The notes: a model not told the origin generated them from the letters alone. A DNA stretch of 23,615 nucleotides from Bacillota bacterium (GCA_023391185.1 JAEWBI010000064.1:1-23615); one strand, 5' to 3'. Positions 15,063 through 23,032 are shown, counted from the first letter of the stretch. Translations and numbers: made by a program.

Positions 15063-15791
15063 ATGAGTAACTTTAAAACATTCGAATGTTTAAATAAACT
15101 AGGTATTAAAAATGCTTTTATAGGAAGACCATATGATTTTAGCAGTGATAATAATAATAGAGTTAATGATTTAGCTAAATTATTAGATATAAAGCAAGAC
15201 AAAATATATCAAGCTAATCAAATACATTCTACTAATATCGCAATTATTAAGGAAGATGACGATAATAGTAGTGACAAATTTGATAATATTGATGGATTAA
15301 TTACAAATGTAAAAGGTACTGCATTATTAATAAAGGTTGCTGATTGTCAAGGAATATTTTTGTATGACCCAGTTAATAAAGTAATAGGTAATATTCATTC
15401 TGGTTGGAAAGGCACTGCTGATAAAATAATACTTAAAGCAGTTGATAAGATGGTATTAGAGTTTGGCAGTAATAAGGAAGATATAATTGTTTGTATTAAT
15501 CCTTGTATTGGAGGATGCCATTTTGAAATAGAAGATAATGTACTTAACGAATTTAAGGAAAAAATTGGTGATTTAATGAATGGTTATTTAGTAGTAGGTG
15601 ATATCAAAGATAACAAACAAAAGTATTATTTAGATTTAGTAAATTTAAATAAGAAGTTATTAATTAATCATGGATTAAAAGAAAGCAACATATATTTATC
15701 TAGTGATTGTACTGTATGTGATAGTGTTAGATACTATTCATATCGTAAAGATAAGACAACTAAAAGAAATGGTTGTGTTATAGTATTATAA
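15063..15791 (+). CDS. pgeF: YfiH/PgeF-family protein (peptidoglycan editing factor, Cu-oxidase_4)
   Basis: The 242-residue protein shows the three-part zinc site of this family: H55 in QIHST, C95 in VADCQG, and H112 in IHSGWKG, plus NPCIGGCHFEIEDNV and a C-terminal SYRKD. Family members act as purine nucleoside phosphorylases or deaminases, and in E. coli YfiH removes mis-incorporated serine muropeptide precursors. The usual ADCxP motif reads ADCQG. I placed the start at the ATG at 15063, since AGGAGTG (15050-15056) is its ribosome-binding site; the in-frame GTG at 15054 lies inside that site. It ends at a terminator. Confidence 0.9.
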   Translation: MSNFKTFECLNKLGIKNAFIGRPYDFSSDNNNRVNDLAKLLDIKQDKIYQANQIHSTNIAIIKEDDDNSSDKFDNIDGLITNVKGTALLIKVADCQGIFLYDPVNKVIGNIHSGWKGTADKIILKAVDKMVLEFGSNKEDIIVCINPCIGGCHFEIEDNVLNEFKEKIGDLMNGYLVVGDIKDNKQKYYLDLVNLNKKLLINHGLKESNIYLSSDCTVCDSVRYYSYRKDKTTKRNGCVIVL

Positions 15792-15797
15792 ATTTAT

Positions 15798-15828
15798 AAA
15801 AAGCAGTAACAAATGTTACTGTTTTTTT
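15798..15828 (+). terminator. Intrinsic terminator after pgeF
   Basis: CAGTAAC (15804-15810) pairs with GTTACTG (15815-15821), extended by a G-U and A-T pairs, with a run of seven T. Confidence 0.87.
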
Positions 15829-15847
15829 AGTTATTATGTAATCTTAC

Positions 15848-15876
15848 TTGACTATTTACATAAAATACTTTAAAAT
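15848..15876 (+). promoter_or_regulatory. Promoter of the feo operon
   Basis: TTGACT (15848-15853), a 17-bp spacer and TAAAAT (15871-15876): a near-consensus housekeeping promoter. The predicted start near 15883 falls inside the inverted repeat at 15878-15899. Confidence 0.65.
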
Positions 15877-15877
15877 T

Positions 15878-15899
15878 AATATGAAATATGTTTCATATT
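15878..15899. promoter_or_regulatory. Probable operator upstream of feoA (perfect inverted repeat)
   Basis: AATATGAAA (15878-15886) and TTTCATATT (15891-15899) form a perfect 9-bp inverted repeat around TATG. Its position just downstream of the -10 and over the predicted transcription start is where a dimeric repressor would block transcription. It does not look like the classic Fur 19-mer. The feoA ribosome-binding site follows directly. Confidence 0.6.
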
Positions 15900-15916
15900 G
15901 GAAGTGAGGTATACTT

Positions 15917-16147
15917 ATGAGTTTAAATGATTTAAAAATAGGTGAAAAAGCATTAGTTACATCTATTGATATAGATAATAAAGAAATGAAACGTCATCTG
16001 CTGGATATGGGTGTTACTAGAGGTGCAATTGTTAAAATTAAGGGAGTATCACCAATGGGTGACCCGGTGAATATAAGTTTACGAGGTTATGATTTATGTG
16101 TTAGGAGAATGGAATTAAGTAAGATAATGTGCGAGGTGATTAAATGA
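15917..16147 (+). CDS. feoA: Ferrous iron transport protein A
   Basis: The 76-residue SH3-like protein shows the FeoA pattern: L-x-x-L-K-I-G-E-K-A at the start, HLLDMGVTRGAIVKI in the middle, and RGYDLCVRRME near the end. FeoA interacts with FeoB and is needed for full Fe(II) uptake. Length is normal. GAGGT lies upstream of the ATG. It overlaps feoB by four bases (ATGA), showing tight coupling. Confidence 0.95.
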   Translation: MSLNDLKIGEKALVTSIDIDNKEMKRHLLDMGVTRGAIVKIKGVSPMGDPVNISLRGYDLCVRRMELSKIMCEVIK

Positions 16148-18105
16148 AGATAGCTTTGGTTGGTAATCAGAACTGTGGAAAAACAACACTTTTTAATGCC
16201 TTAACTGGTTTAAATCAAAAAATAGGCAATTGGCCAGGCGTTACTATTGAAAAGAAAATAGGTATGATTAAAGGTACTAATCATGAAATAGTTGATTTAC
16301 CTGGAATATATTCTCTTTCACCATATACTACAGAAGAATGTGTGTCTCGTGACTTTATATTAAATGAAAAACCAGATGTTATTATTAATATAGTTGATGC
16401 GACATGTTTAGAAAGGTCGTTATATCTAACTACGCAGTTGTTAGAACTAGATACAAAAGTAATTATAGCTTTGAATATGGAAGATCTTCTTGCAAAAAAA
16501 CATATCAAAATAGATACTAGTTCTTTAGAGGATATGCTAAAAGCACCTGTCTATTCAATATCAGCATATAAACAAACAGGCATTAATAATTTAATAAATG
16601 GTCTTAATGATATAAAAAGAAAAAATGATATAAAAATTTATGATGATAATATTGAAAAAACTATTTTCGAATTATCTCCTTATTTCGAAAATAATAAGAG
16701 ATTCTTTGCTGTTAAAGTCTTAGAAAAAGATAAAAATATAAATAAACAAACTTATAAAGTTCAAAATATTGTTGATAGAGTACAAACAAAATATCTAGTA
16801 TCTTTAGAAGAGGAAATAGCTACTCAAAGATATACTTTTATAGAAAAAATAACTAACATATGTTACAAAAAAGAAAATTATAATAATATGACTGATAAGT
16901 TAGATAAGGTATTTTTAAATAGATGGATTGCTATTCCAATTTTTATATTAATTATGTTTCTTGTTTATTTCTTATCAGTTGGCTTAGTAGGTTCGGCAAC
17001 AGTAGATATAACAGCTGGTTTAATAGATAAATTATCAGATTATATGGGCACAGTATTAACCAATTTAAGTGTTAGCGGCTGGCTTATAAGTTTACTTATA
17101 AATGGTATTTTAGCGGGAGTAGGGGCTGTTATTGGCTTTATTCCGCAACTATTCATACTATTCTCACTAATATCTATTTTAGAAACAACTGGTTATATGA
17201 GTAGAGTTTCACTATTACTAGATAGATTATTTAGGAAAATTGGGTTATCTGGTAAAGCCTTAATACCATTTATAGTTGGCTGCGGTTGTTCTGTTCCAGG
17301 CATAATGACTACAAGAATACTTGAAAATGATAGTGAAAGAAAGATGACTACCATCTTAACTCCATTTATTCCTTGTTCAGCTAAACTACCAATTATCGCT
17401 TTATTTAGTGGATACTTTTTTGATAAATACTCTGGTCTTGTATCTGCTTCATTATACTTTTTATCAATTATTATAATTATGATAAGTGCTTTAATAATGA
17501 AGAAGTTTATATATACTGATACATCAGCGACATTTATATCAGAATTACCCGATTATAAACTTCCTAATTTTGATTATGTCGCGAAAGATGTATTTGATAA
17601 GATAGTATCTTTTGTTAAAAGGGCAGGAACGATAATATTATTAAGTTCTATTATTATATGGTTTTTACTTTCATTTGCTTTTGATTTAAGTTATGGAGTA
17701 TCTGTTAATGACTCAATACTTGCGACTATTGGTAAACAAATTTCTTGGGTTTTTTATCCACTGCTTGGTACTAATAGTTGGGCAGCAACTGTTTCAGCCA
17801 TTCAAGGATTAGTTGCTAAAGAGCAGGTAGTATCTTCTATGGCAGTTATTGCTGGTTTTACTGATACAATTAGTGACAATAATATTATATTTAGTAATAG
17901 TTCTATTTTTAGTTTTTTTACCCCAGCATCAGCGTATGCATTTATGGTATTTAATTTGTTTTCTGCCCCATGTTTTGGTGCGATAGGAGCAATGCGTAAA
18001 GAATTGGGCTCAGCAAAAAGCATGTTTAAAGCAATAGCTTTTCAAACTTTTTTAGCGTGGGTTTTAGGTACTTTAGTATTTAGAATAGGTAGTTTATTTA
18101 TATGA
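16144..18105 (+). CDS. feoB: Ferrous iron transporter B
   Basis: The 653-residue protein is the Fe(II) permease of the inner membrane. Its cytoplasmic N-terminal G domain carries G1 GNQNCGKTT (7-15), the FeoB signature NWPGVTIEKK, G3 DLPGIYSL and G4 NMED. A helical region follows, then a polytopic membrane domain from about residue 260 with the two Gate-type motifs PFIVGCGCSVPGIMTTR and PFIPCSAKLPI, whose cysteines line the iron path. Length fits the shorter Bacillota FeoB proteins; no obvious part is missing. It lies between feoA and a 45-codon FeoB-associated gene, overlapping both by four bases. It ends in TGA. Confidence 0.96.
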   Translation: MKIALVGNQNCGKTTLFNALTGLNQKIGNWPGVTIEKKIGMIKGTNHEIVDLPGIYSLSPYTTEECVSRDFILNEKPDVIINIVDATCLERSLYLTTQLLELDTKVIIALNMEDLLAKKHIKIDTSSLEDMLKAPVYSISAYKQTGINNLINGLNDIKRKNDIKIYDDNIEKTIFELSPYFENNKRFFAVKVLEKDKNINKQTYKVQNIVDRVQTKYLVSLEEEIATQRYTFIEKITNICYKKENYNNMTDKLDKVFLNRWIAIPIFILIMFLVYFLSVGLVGSATVDITAGLIDKLSDYMGTVLTNLSVSGWLISLLINGILAGVGAVIGFIPQLFILFSLISILETTGYMSRVSLLLDRLFRKIGLSGKALIPFIVGCGCSVPGIMTTRILENDSERKMTTILTPFIPCSAKLPIIALFSGYFFDKYSGLVSASLYFLSIIIIMISALIMKKFIYTDTSATFISELPDYKLPNFDYVAKDVFDKIVSFVKRAGTIILLSSIIIWFLLSFAFDLSYGVSVNDSILATIGKQISWVFYPLLGTNSWAATVSAIQGLVAKEQVVSSMAVIAGFTDTISDNNIIFSNSSIFSFFTPASAYAFMVFNLFSAPCFGAIGAMRKELGSAKSMFKAIAFQTFLAWVLGTLVFRIGSLFI

Positions 18106-18239
18106 CTTTAGCAGATGTAATTATAATAATTATATTATTAATAACTATTTTGCTTATAATTGCTAATATAAGAAAAAATATAAAAGTTAATAAATGCCAT
18201 GCTTGTCCATATGCTAACAATTGTTCTAAAAGAAAATAA
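18102..18239 (+). CDS. FeoB-associated Cys-rich membrane protein
   Basis: This 45-codon gene starts at an ATG overlapping the feoB TGA (ATGA at 18102-18105). The product has one membrane helix (about 5-22) and a short cytoplasmic tail with C32-x2-C35-x5-C41 followed by basic residues. This is the pattern of the FeoB-associated Cys-rich membrane protein family found after feoB in many Bacillota, thought to stand in for FeoC. The cysteines could bind Fe(II) or an iron-sulfur cluster; that is inference. Confidence 0.88.
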   Translation: MTLADVIIIIILLITILLIIANIRKNIKVNKCHACPYANNCSKRK

Positions 18240-18241
18240 TA

Positions 18242-18250
18242 TGTTATAAT
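18242..18250 (+). promoter_or_regulatory. Extended -10 promoter for the TetR gene
   Basis: TGTTATAAT immediately follows the feo operon, with predicted start near 18257, 21 bases before the ATG. No terminator separates it from feo, so some read-through is possible. Confidence 0.6.
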
Positions 18251-18277
18251 ATAATTATTATTTGATGAGGTGATATC

Positions 18278-18877
18278 ATGGGGACAACAAGAGAACCAAT
18301 TAAAAAAACTTCAATAGAAAAAAAGAATAGAATAATTGAAAAAGGTTTCGAACTAATATGTGAAAAGGGTTATCACAATATTAACTCTATAGATATAGCG
18401 AAAGAAGCTGGTGTATCAACAGGTCTTATATATCAATATTTTGATGATAAGAATGATATTTTTGTCGCAGGTGTAAAAAAATATTCATCTGAAATAATGT
18501 TTCCAATGATAAATACACTTGAAAAAAATTCTATTAATCACAGTAATATAAAAGAAATATTTAATGAAATAATTGATAAATATATTAAGACGCATAAAAT
18601 GAGTAAAAAAGCCCATGAAGAGTTATTAGCAATGAGTCATTCAGATAAAGCTACATCTGAAATATTTCGTCAAGATGAAGAAGATTTGACTATAAAAATT
18701 GCTGATATTCTTGTTAAAAATGGTTTTTCTGATGCAAATATTAACGAGAAAGTTCATATTATTTATAACATAATTGATCAGTACTGTCATGAAGTAATTT
18801 ATCATAAACATGATAATATAAATTATCCTGAGATGAAAAATGAAATTATTAGTATGATAGAAATTATACTAAAGTAG
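18278..18877 (+). CDS. TetR/AcrR-family transcriptional regulator
   Basis: The 199-residue protein has the N-terminal TetR DNA-binding domain (about 12-60): IIEKGFELICEKGYHNINSIDIAKEAGVSTGLIYQYFDDK in the standard order, the final YxYFxxK being diagnostic. The C-terminal ~135 residues are the ligand-binding dimer part, rich in His, Asn and Lys, with no recognised ligand. The start follows GAGGTGAT. It precedes the deoxyribosyltransferase-like gene by eight bases, the usual sign of a regulator co-transcribed with a target. The feo operator just upstream is another possible target. Confidence 0.92.
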   Translation: MGTTREPIKKTSIEKKNRIIEKGFELICEKGYHNINSIDIAKEAGVSTGLIYQYFDDKNDIFVAGVKKYSSEIMFPMINTLEKNSINHSNIKEIFNEIIDKYIKTHKMSKKAHEELLAMSHSDKATSEIFRQDEEDLTIKIADILVKNGFSDANINEKVHIIYNIIDQYCHEVIYHKHDNINYPEMKNEIISMIEIILK

Positions 18878-18885
18878 GTGGATAT

Positions 18886-19662
18886 ATGGAAAGTAAAATT
18901 ATAGTTAATTACTCCAATCAAAAAGTTATACATGGTCAAAAAGGGATATTCTTAGCTGGTCCAACACCAAGAGATAAAAATATTATTTCATGGAGAGTTG
19001 ATGCTATTGAAACACTAAAAGAATTTGGCTTTGATGGTGTTGTATTTGTTCCAGAGTATGAAGGCTTGCAAGGTAGGGAAGATTATACTGATCAAGCTGT
19101 TTGGGAAAGAGAAGCTTTATCTGAAGCTAGTACTATAGTATTTTGGGTTCCAAGAGAACTTGAGACAATGCCAGCTTTTACAACTAATGTTGAATTTGGT
19201 TATTGGATTAATCGTAATAAAATAGTCTATGGAAGACCAGATAAAGCTAGAAAAATAAAATATTTAGACTGGTTATATGATATTGATTATATGGAAAAAC
19301 CATATAATAACTTAGCTGATTTACTAAAAAGAAGTATTTCTCTTGCTGAAGAACAATATGTTTTGAAGCAAAATACTACAAGTATTAATACTTTAATTGG
19401 AAAAGTATTAGATAATCCTAAAACTTTTTATGAAGCTATAGCAACAGCATTAACACCTATTGAGAGAGATTATATTATTAAATGTTTAATAAATAAGACA
19501 TGTTTGAACTGCAATAAAAAAACATGTGATCAAGACATAGCTTTTAAATATACCATTGATGAAAATGGTAATCAGTCAGGTTATAATTGTTTAGCCTGGG
19601 AGAATAATGAAATAATAGGGAAATCAAAAATTCTTAGTTTAAAAGATATAGAAAAGATGTAA
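18886..19662 (+). CDS. Nucleoside 2-deoxyribosyltransferase-like protein
   Basis: The 258-residue protein has, in residues 20-110, the pattern of the Nuc_deoxyrib_tr family: IFLAGPTPRD, ISWRVDAIETL, FVPEYEG, AVWEREALSEA, IVFWVPRE and FTTNVEFG. Members exchange bases on 2-deoxynucleosides or hydrolyse related N-glycosidic bonds; W73-E74 lie where the catalytic Glu region is expected. The C-terminal ~100 residues are extra, with a Cys cluster C200, C206, C209, C214 that could bind a metal. The start follows AGGTGG. It is paired with a TetR regulator. The exact reaction cannot be read from the sequence. Confidence 0.85.
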   Translation: MESKIIVNYSNQKVIHGQKGIFLAGPTPRDKNIISWRVDAIETLKEFGFDGVVFVPEYEGLQGREDYTDQAVWEREALSEASTIVFWVPRELETMPAFTTNVEFGYWINRNKIVYGRPDKARKIKYLDWLYDIDYMEKPYNNLADLLKRSISLAEEQYVLKQNTTSINTLIGKVLDNPKTFYEAIATALTPIERDYIIKCLINKTCLNCNKKTCDQDIAFKYTIDENGNQSGYNCLAWENNEIIGKSKILSLKDIEKM

Positions 19663-19668
19663 AAACAC

Positions 19669-19696
19669 TTGAAAAATTCTATAAATATGGTATCAT
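19669..19696 (+). promoter_or_regulatory. Candidate promoter of the riboswitch-ATPase unit
   Basis: TTGAAA (19669-19674), a 16-bp spacer and TATCAT (19691-19696) preceded by TGG. Predicted start near 19703. A weaker alternative is TTGCAT (19709-19714) with TAGATA (19731-19736). Confidence 0.45.
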
Positions 19697-19755
19697 TATT
19701 TTACTGAATTGCATATTATATTGTAATTAGTAGATAGACTAAAAGAATTAATGCG

Positions 19756-19846
19756 TATACATTTATTCAGGTATCATTTGATACCGGGCCTATTGGCAAC
19801 GGATGCAAACATCTGTGGGACTTAAAATGTTCTGCAGGTGTTTTTT
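19756..19846 (+). promoter_or_regulatory. NiCo (czcD-type) riboswitch
   Basis: The leader has the conserved words and helix order of the NiCo aptamer: CAGG opening, a helix GGTATC/GATACC (19770-19785), then CCGGGC with a short helix GCC/GGC (19788-19797), GGCAAC, a helix CGGATG/CATCTG (19800-19815), and TGGGAC (19816-19821). CCGGGC..GGCAAC and CATCTGTGGGAC match the known Erysipelotrichaceae NiCo aptamer as I recall it, including the G runs that hold the metals. The closing P1 helix is weak (about CATTT with AAATG). The class binds Co(II) and Ni(II) and has also been reported to respond to Fe(II). It sits directly before a P-type ATPase gene. Confidence 0.85.
19808..19846 (+). terminator. Riboswitch expression-platform terminator
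   Basis: AACATCTG (19808-19815) pairs with CAGGTGTT (19835-19842, one U-G pair), followed by a T run to 19846. AACATCTG is also the 3' arm of the last aptamer helix, so metal binding and termination exclude each other, giving an ON switch. Confidence 0.8.
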
Positions 19847-19866
19847 GTTTAGAATAAGGAGTTATT

Positions 19867-22392
19867 ATGAAAGAAAATAATCATGAATTAATTGGTCTTA
19901 CATCCGACCAAGCAAAACAGTTACAAGAGAAGTATGGTAAAAATGAACTTGTTCATGAAGTTAAAGAAAATATATTTATAAAAATATTCCATATTATATT
20001 AGAACCTATGTTTTTATTACTGTTAATTGCGGCGATAATTTACTTTGTTTTAGGTGAACCAAGAGATGGTATCATAATGCTTATATTTGTACTTGGTATA
20101 ATAAGTATAGATGTTATTCAGGAGTGGAAGACAGATAAAACACTTGAAGCATTAAAAGATTTGTCGGCTCCTAAAGTAACTGTCATTAGAGATGGCAAGA
20201 AAAAGGAAATCAATAGTGAAGACCTAGTTCCGGGTGATTTAATGCTTATATATGAAGGAGTTAAAATTCCTGCTGATGGCATTGTTGTAAAATGTAGTGG
20301 TATTTGTGTTGATGAATCTTCTTTAACTGGTGAAGCAGAAGGAGTATGGAAACATCCAAGAAAAGAAGAAGATATGACTTCGGATTATTTTAAAAAGGAT
20401 TACTGTTATGCTGGTACTTTAGTTACGCAAGGTACTGCTACTATATTAGTTGATAAAATAGGTAGTGAAACAGAATATGGTAAAATAGGTCTTAATGTTG
20501 CTTCAGTTAAAGGGGAAGATTCACCACTTCAAAAACAAACTGGAGCATTAGTAAAAACATGTGCAATAATTGCGGGATTATTATTTGTTGTAGTAGCTAT
20601 TATTACATATTTTAATATTCCTGATCATTCTTTAAAAGAAAGATTAATAGAAAGTATATTATCTGGTATTACTCTTGCTATGGCAATGATACCAGAAGAA
20701 TTTCCGGTTGTATTAACTGTATTTTTATCAATGGGAGCATGGCGTCTTGCAAAGAAAAATTCTTTAGTAAAAAGGCTTCCTTCTGTGGAAACACTTGGAG
20801 CTGTCTCAGTATTATGTGTTGATAAAACGGGAACAATTACGAAAAATGAAATGACTGTTATAAGTGTATGGTCTTTTGGGAATGATGAAAAAGATTTGTG
20901 TGAAACAATGGGGTTATGTTGTGAAGAAGATACATATGATCCTATGGAAAAAGCTATGCTTAAGCACTGTAAATTATTAGAAATTACAAAAAAGCATCTA
21001 TATGCTGGTTCTAAGTTAAAAGAATATGCTTTTACTAATATAAATAAAATGATGGGGCATGTTTGGCATCATGATGATATGTATATATTAGCTGCTAAAG
21101 GATCACCAGAAAATATTATAAAGTTATGTAAATTAAGTGAGATGGAAATGGCCAATATAGAAAAGCAAATCTTAACAATGTCAAAGGAAGGTCTTAGAGT
21201 TATTGCAGTAGCAAAAAGAATATTTGAAGATAAAAATAGTATCCCAGATAAACTTGAAGAAAATGAACTTGATTTTTGTGGTTTAGTAGGCTTAATTGAT
21301 CCACCTAGAGATACAGTTGCTAGAGATATATCATTATGTAATAAAGCTGGTATTAGAGTTGTTATGATTACTGGTGATAATGGTGTAACCGCATCTTCTA
21401 TAGCGAAGAAAATAGGTATGAAAAATTGTGATCATATTATAACAGGGGATATGTTAAATGATATGTCTGACAAGGAACTAAGAGAAAAAGTAAAAGATGT
21501 TAGTATTTTTTCAAGAGTAATACCTGAACATAAAATGCGTATAGTAAAAGCCTTTAAGCAAAATGGTGAAATAGTTGCGATGACAGGTGATGGTGTAAAC
21601 GATGCACCAGCTCTTAAATATGCTGATATAGGAATTGCTATGGGTAAAAGAGGTTCGGAAGTATCTAGAGAAGCTGCCGATTTGATTTTACTTGATGATA
21701 ATTTTTCAACAATTGTAGATACTATCAAAGATGGTAGAAGAATATATGATAATATTAGAAAAGCGGTAGGGTATATATTTGTGATACATATACCTATTGC
21801 CTTATCGTCACTTCTAGCGCCACTTTTAAATATTAGTCCATCTAGTTTACTTTTATTACCACTTCATGTTGTTTTACTTGAACTTGTTATTGATCCAACA
21901 TGTTCAGTAGTACTTGAAAGGCAGCCTGCCGAAGAAGATATAATGGATAGATGTCCAAGAAATCCTAATGCTAAATTATTAACTTTTAAAGTGTTAATTA
22001 AAAGCATAATACAAGGATTGGTTATATTTATGGCATCATTTATGTCATATTATATTGCACTTAAAGATACTAACTTAACACCAGAAATAGCTAGATCTAT
22101 GGGGTTAATTATAATTATGATTGCTAATTTATTCTTAGTACAAGTAAATAGTTCCGATAGTGAATTTGTTTATAAAGTATTTGGAAAATTAATAAAAGAT
22201 AAAGTAATGTTAGCGATAACATTTGGCACGATAATAGGTATTGGTGTTATATTATACTCACCACTAAATATATATCTTAAATTAGCACCACTATCTATTA
22301 CAGATTTAGGATTAGTTATTTTAATTTCGTTTATATCAGTATTTTGGTATGAATTAGTAAAGTTAATAAATAAAATATTTAAAAAAAATTAA
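19867..22392 (+). CDS. P2-like cation-transporting P-type ATPase, probable metal efflux pump
   Basis: The 841-residue protein has the full P-type layout: about ten membrane helices, actuator loop TGEAE (154-158), phosphorylation motif DKTGT (D319), nucleotide-binding KGSPE, the hinge DPPRDT, MITGDN and TGDGVNDAPA (573-582). The M4 ion-site motif is PEEFP (276-280), not the PEGLP of Ca-ATPases or CPx of heavy-metal P1B pumps. The actuator reads TGEA where most have TGES, with the catalytic Glu kept. There is no N-terminal metal-binding domain. Annotation pipelines would call it a calcium ATPase, but the NiCo riboswitch 20 bases upstream implies efflux of Co(II), Ni(II) or Fe(II). AAGGAG lies before the ATG. 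It is monocistronic. Confidence 0.92.
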   Translation: MKENNHELIGLTSDQAKQLQEKYGKNELVHEVKENIFIKIFHIILEPMFLLLLIAAIIYFVLGEPRDGIIMLIFVLGIISIDVIQEWKTDKTLEALKDLSAPKVTVIRDGKKKEINSEDLVPGDLMLIYEGVKIPADGIVVKCSGICVDESSLTGEAEGVWKHPRKEEDMTSDYFKKDYCYAGTLVTQGTATILVDKIGSETEYGKIGLNVASVKGEDSPLQKQTGALVKTCAIIAGLLFVVVAIITYFNIPDHSLKERLIESILSGITLAMAMIPEEFPVVLTVFLSMGAWRLAKKNSLVKRLPSVETLGAVSVLCVDKTGTITKNEMTVISVWSFGNDEKDLCETMGLCCEEDTYDPMEKAMLKHCKLLEITKKHLYAGSKLKEYAFTNINKMMGHVWHHDDMYILAAKGSPENIIKLCKLSEMEMANIEKQILTMSKEGLRVIAVAKRIFEDKNSIPDKLEENELDFCGLVGLIDPPRDTVARDISLCNKAGIRVVMITGDNGVTASSIAKKIGMKNCDHIITGDMLNDMSDKELREKVKDVSIFSRVIPEHKMRIVKAFKQNGEIVAMTGDGVNDAPALKYADIGIAMGKRGSEVSREAADLILLDDNFSTIVDTIKDGRRIYDNIRKAVGYIFVIHIPIALSSLLAPLLNISPSSLLLLPLHVVLLELVIDPTCSVVLERQPAEEDIMDRCPRNPNAKLLTFKVLIKSIIQGLVIFMASFMSYYIALKDTNLTPEIARSMGLIIIMIANLFLVQVNSSDSEFVYKVFGKLIKDKVMLAITFGTIIGIGVILYSPLNIYLKLAPLSITDLGLVILISFISVFWYELVKLINKIFKKN

Positions 22393-22401
22393 TTTTAAAA
22401 T

Positions 22402-22427
22402 AAAAGAGTTAGAAATAACTCTTTTTT
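22402..22427 (+). terminator. Intrinsic terminator after the P-type ATPase
   Basis: A perfect 10-bp stem AAAAGAGTTA/TAACTCTTTT (22402-22411 with 22416-22425) has a GAAA loop and T tail. Confidence 0.9.
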
Positions 22428-22476
22428 GTTTATAATTGTTGTTTTTTGTAAAGACTATTAGTGTGTGGTGATATGT

Positions 22477-22989
22477 ATGAAAAGATTTTTTACAATGATG
22501 ACAACTTTTATAATAATAATAATAATGATGATTATAGCTATTATAGTAGTAATGGCATTTATAATGATATATTTGGCAGATAGAAGAAAAAAAGAAGAAA
22601 AAGTTTTGCCAGTGTTTTCTTCTCTGGAAGAAAGTGCATTAGAAAATTCTCAAATAATGATTGAAATTGAAAATTTAAACACAAGTAATTTCAAAGATTT
22701 TTTTAGTGACATGAAAGTTCTATTAATATATGCATACGTTAATCCTGTATACGCAGATAAATTTAGTATGATATATATGTATGATAATATTGATAATTTT
22801 AAAAAATACTACTTAAATAAATTAAAAAGGCTAGGTTATACAAGTGAAGTTAACAAATATCTTTATGAACCCATAAAGATAAATAGTGTAATCGTTTATA
22901 GTAATTTAGAAGAATTAAAAAGTAGATATAGTAATAAACAATTAAACAAGTGTAGAAATAGTACTTTCTACTGTGTGAAAATAGAATGA
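22477..22989 (+). CDS. Small single-pass membrane protein of unknown function
   Basis: I do not recognise this protein. From the ATG at 22477 it has 170 residues; GGTGAT (22467-22472) fits that start, whereas the in-frame GTG at 22465 lies inside the ribosome-binding region. Residues about 6-32 are one long Ile/Met-rich membrane helix, partly encoded by five consecutive ATA codons (22510-22524), followed by basic residues and a soluble ~135-residue domain, probably cytoplasmic by the positive-inside rule. The domain is Tyr/Asn/Lys-rich and has two Cys near its end. A TATAAT at 22431-22436 may be its -10. No functional link to neighbours is visible. Confidence 0.72.
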   Translation: MKRFFTMMTTFIIIIIMMIIAIIVVMAFIMIYLADRRKKEEKVLPVFSSLEESALENSQIMIEIENLNTSNFKDFFSDMKVLLIYAYVNPVYADKFSMIYMYDNIDNFKKYYLNKLKRLGYTSEVNKYLYEPIKINSVIVYSNLEELKSRYSNKQLNKCRNSTFYCVKIE

Positions 22990-23004
22990 ATACTTAAAAA
23001 CTTA

Positions 23005-23032
23005 TTGAATTATCCCCAATTTATAGTATAAT
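23005..23032 (+). promoter_or_regulatory. Promoter with ultrashort leader
   Basis: TTGAAT (23005-23010), a 16-bp spacer and TATAAT (23027-23032). Predicted start near 23039 coincides with the AGGTGAT ribosome-binding site, giving a leader of about ten bases before the ATG at 23049. Confidence 0.65.

Noticed and set aside
22510..22524. Five ATA codons as a phase-variable repeat
   Set aside because: A trinucleotide tract does not shift frame, and it encodes Ile in a membrane helix, so contingency switching is unlikely.
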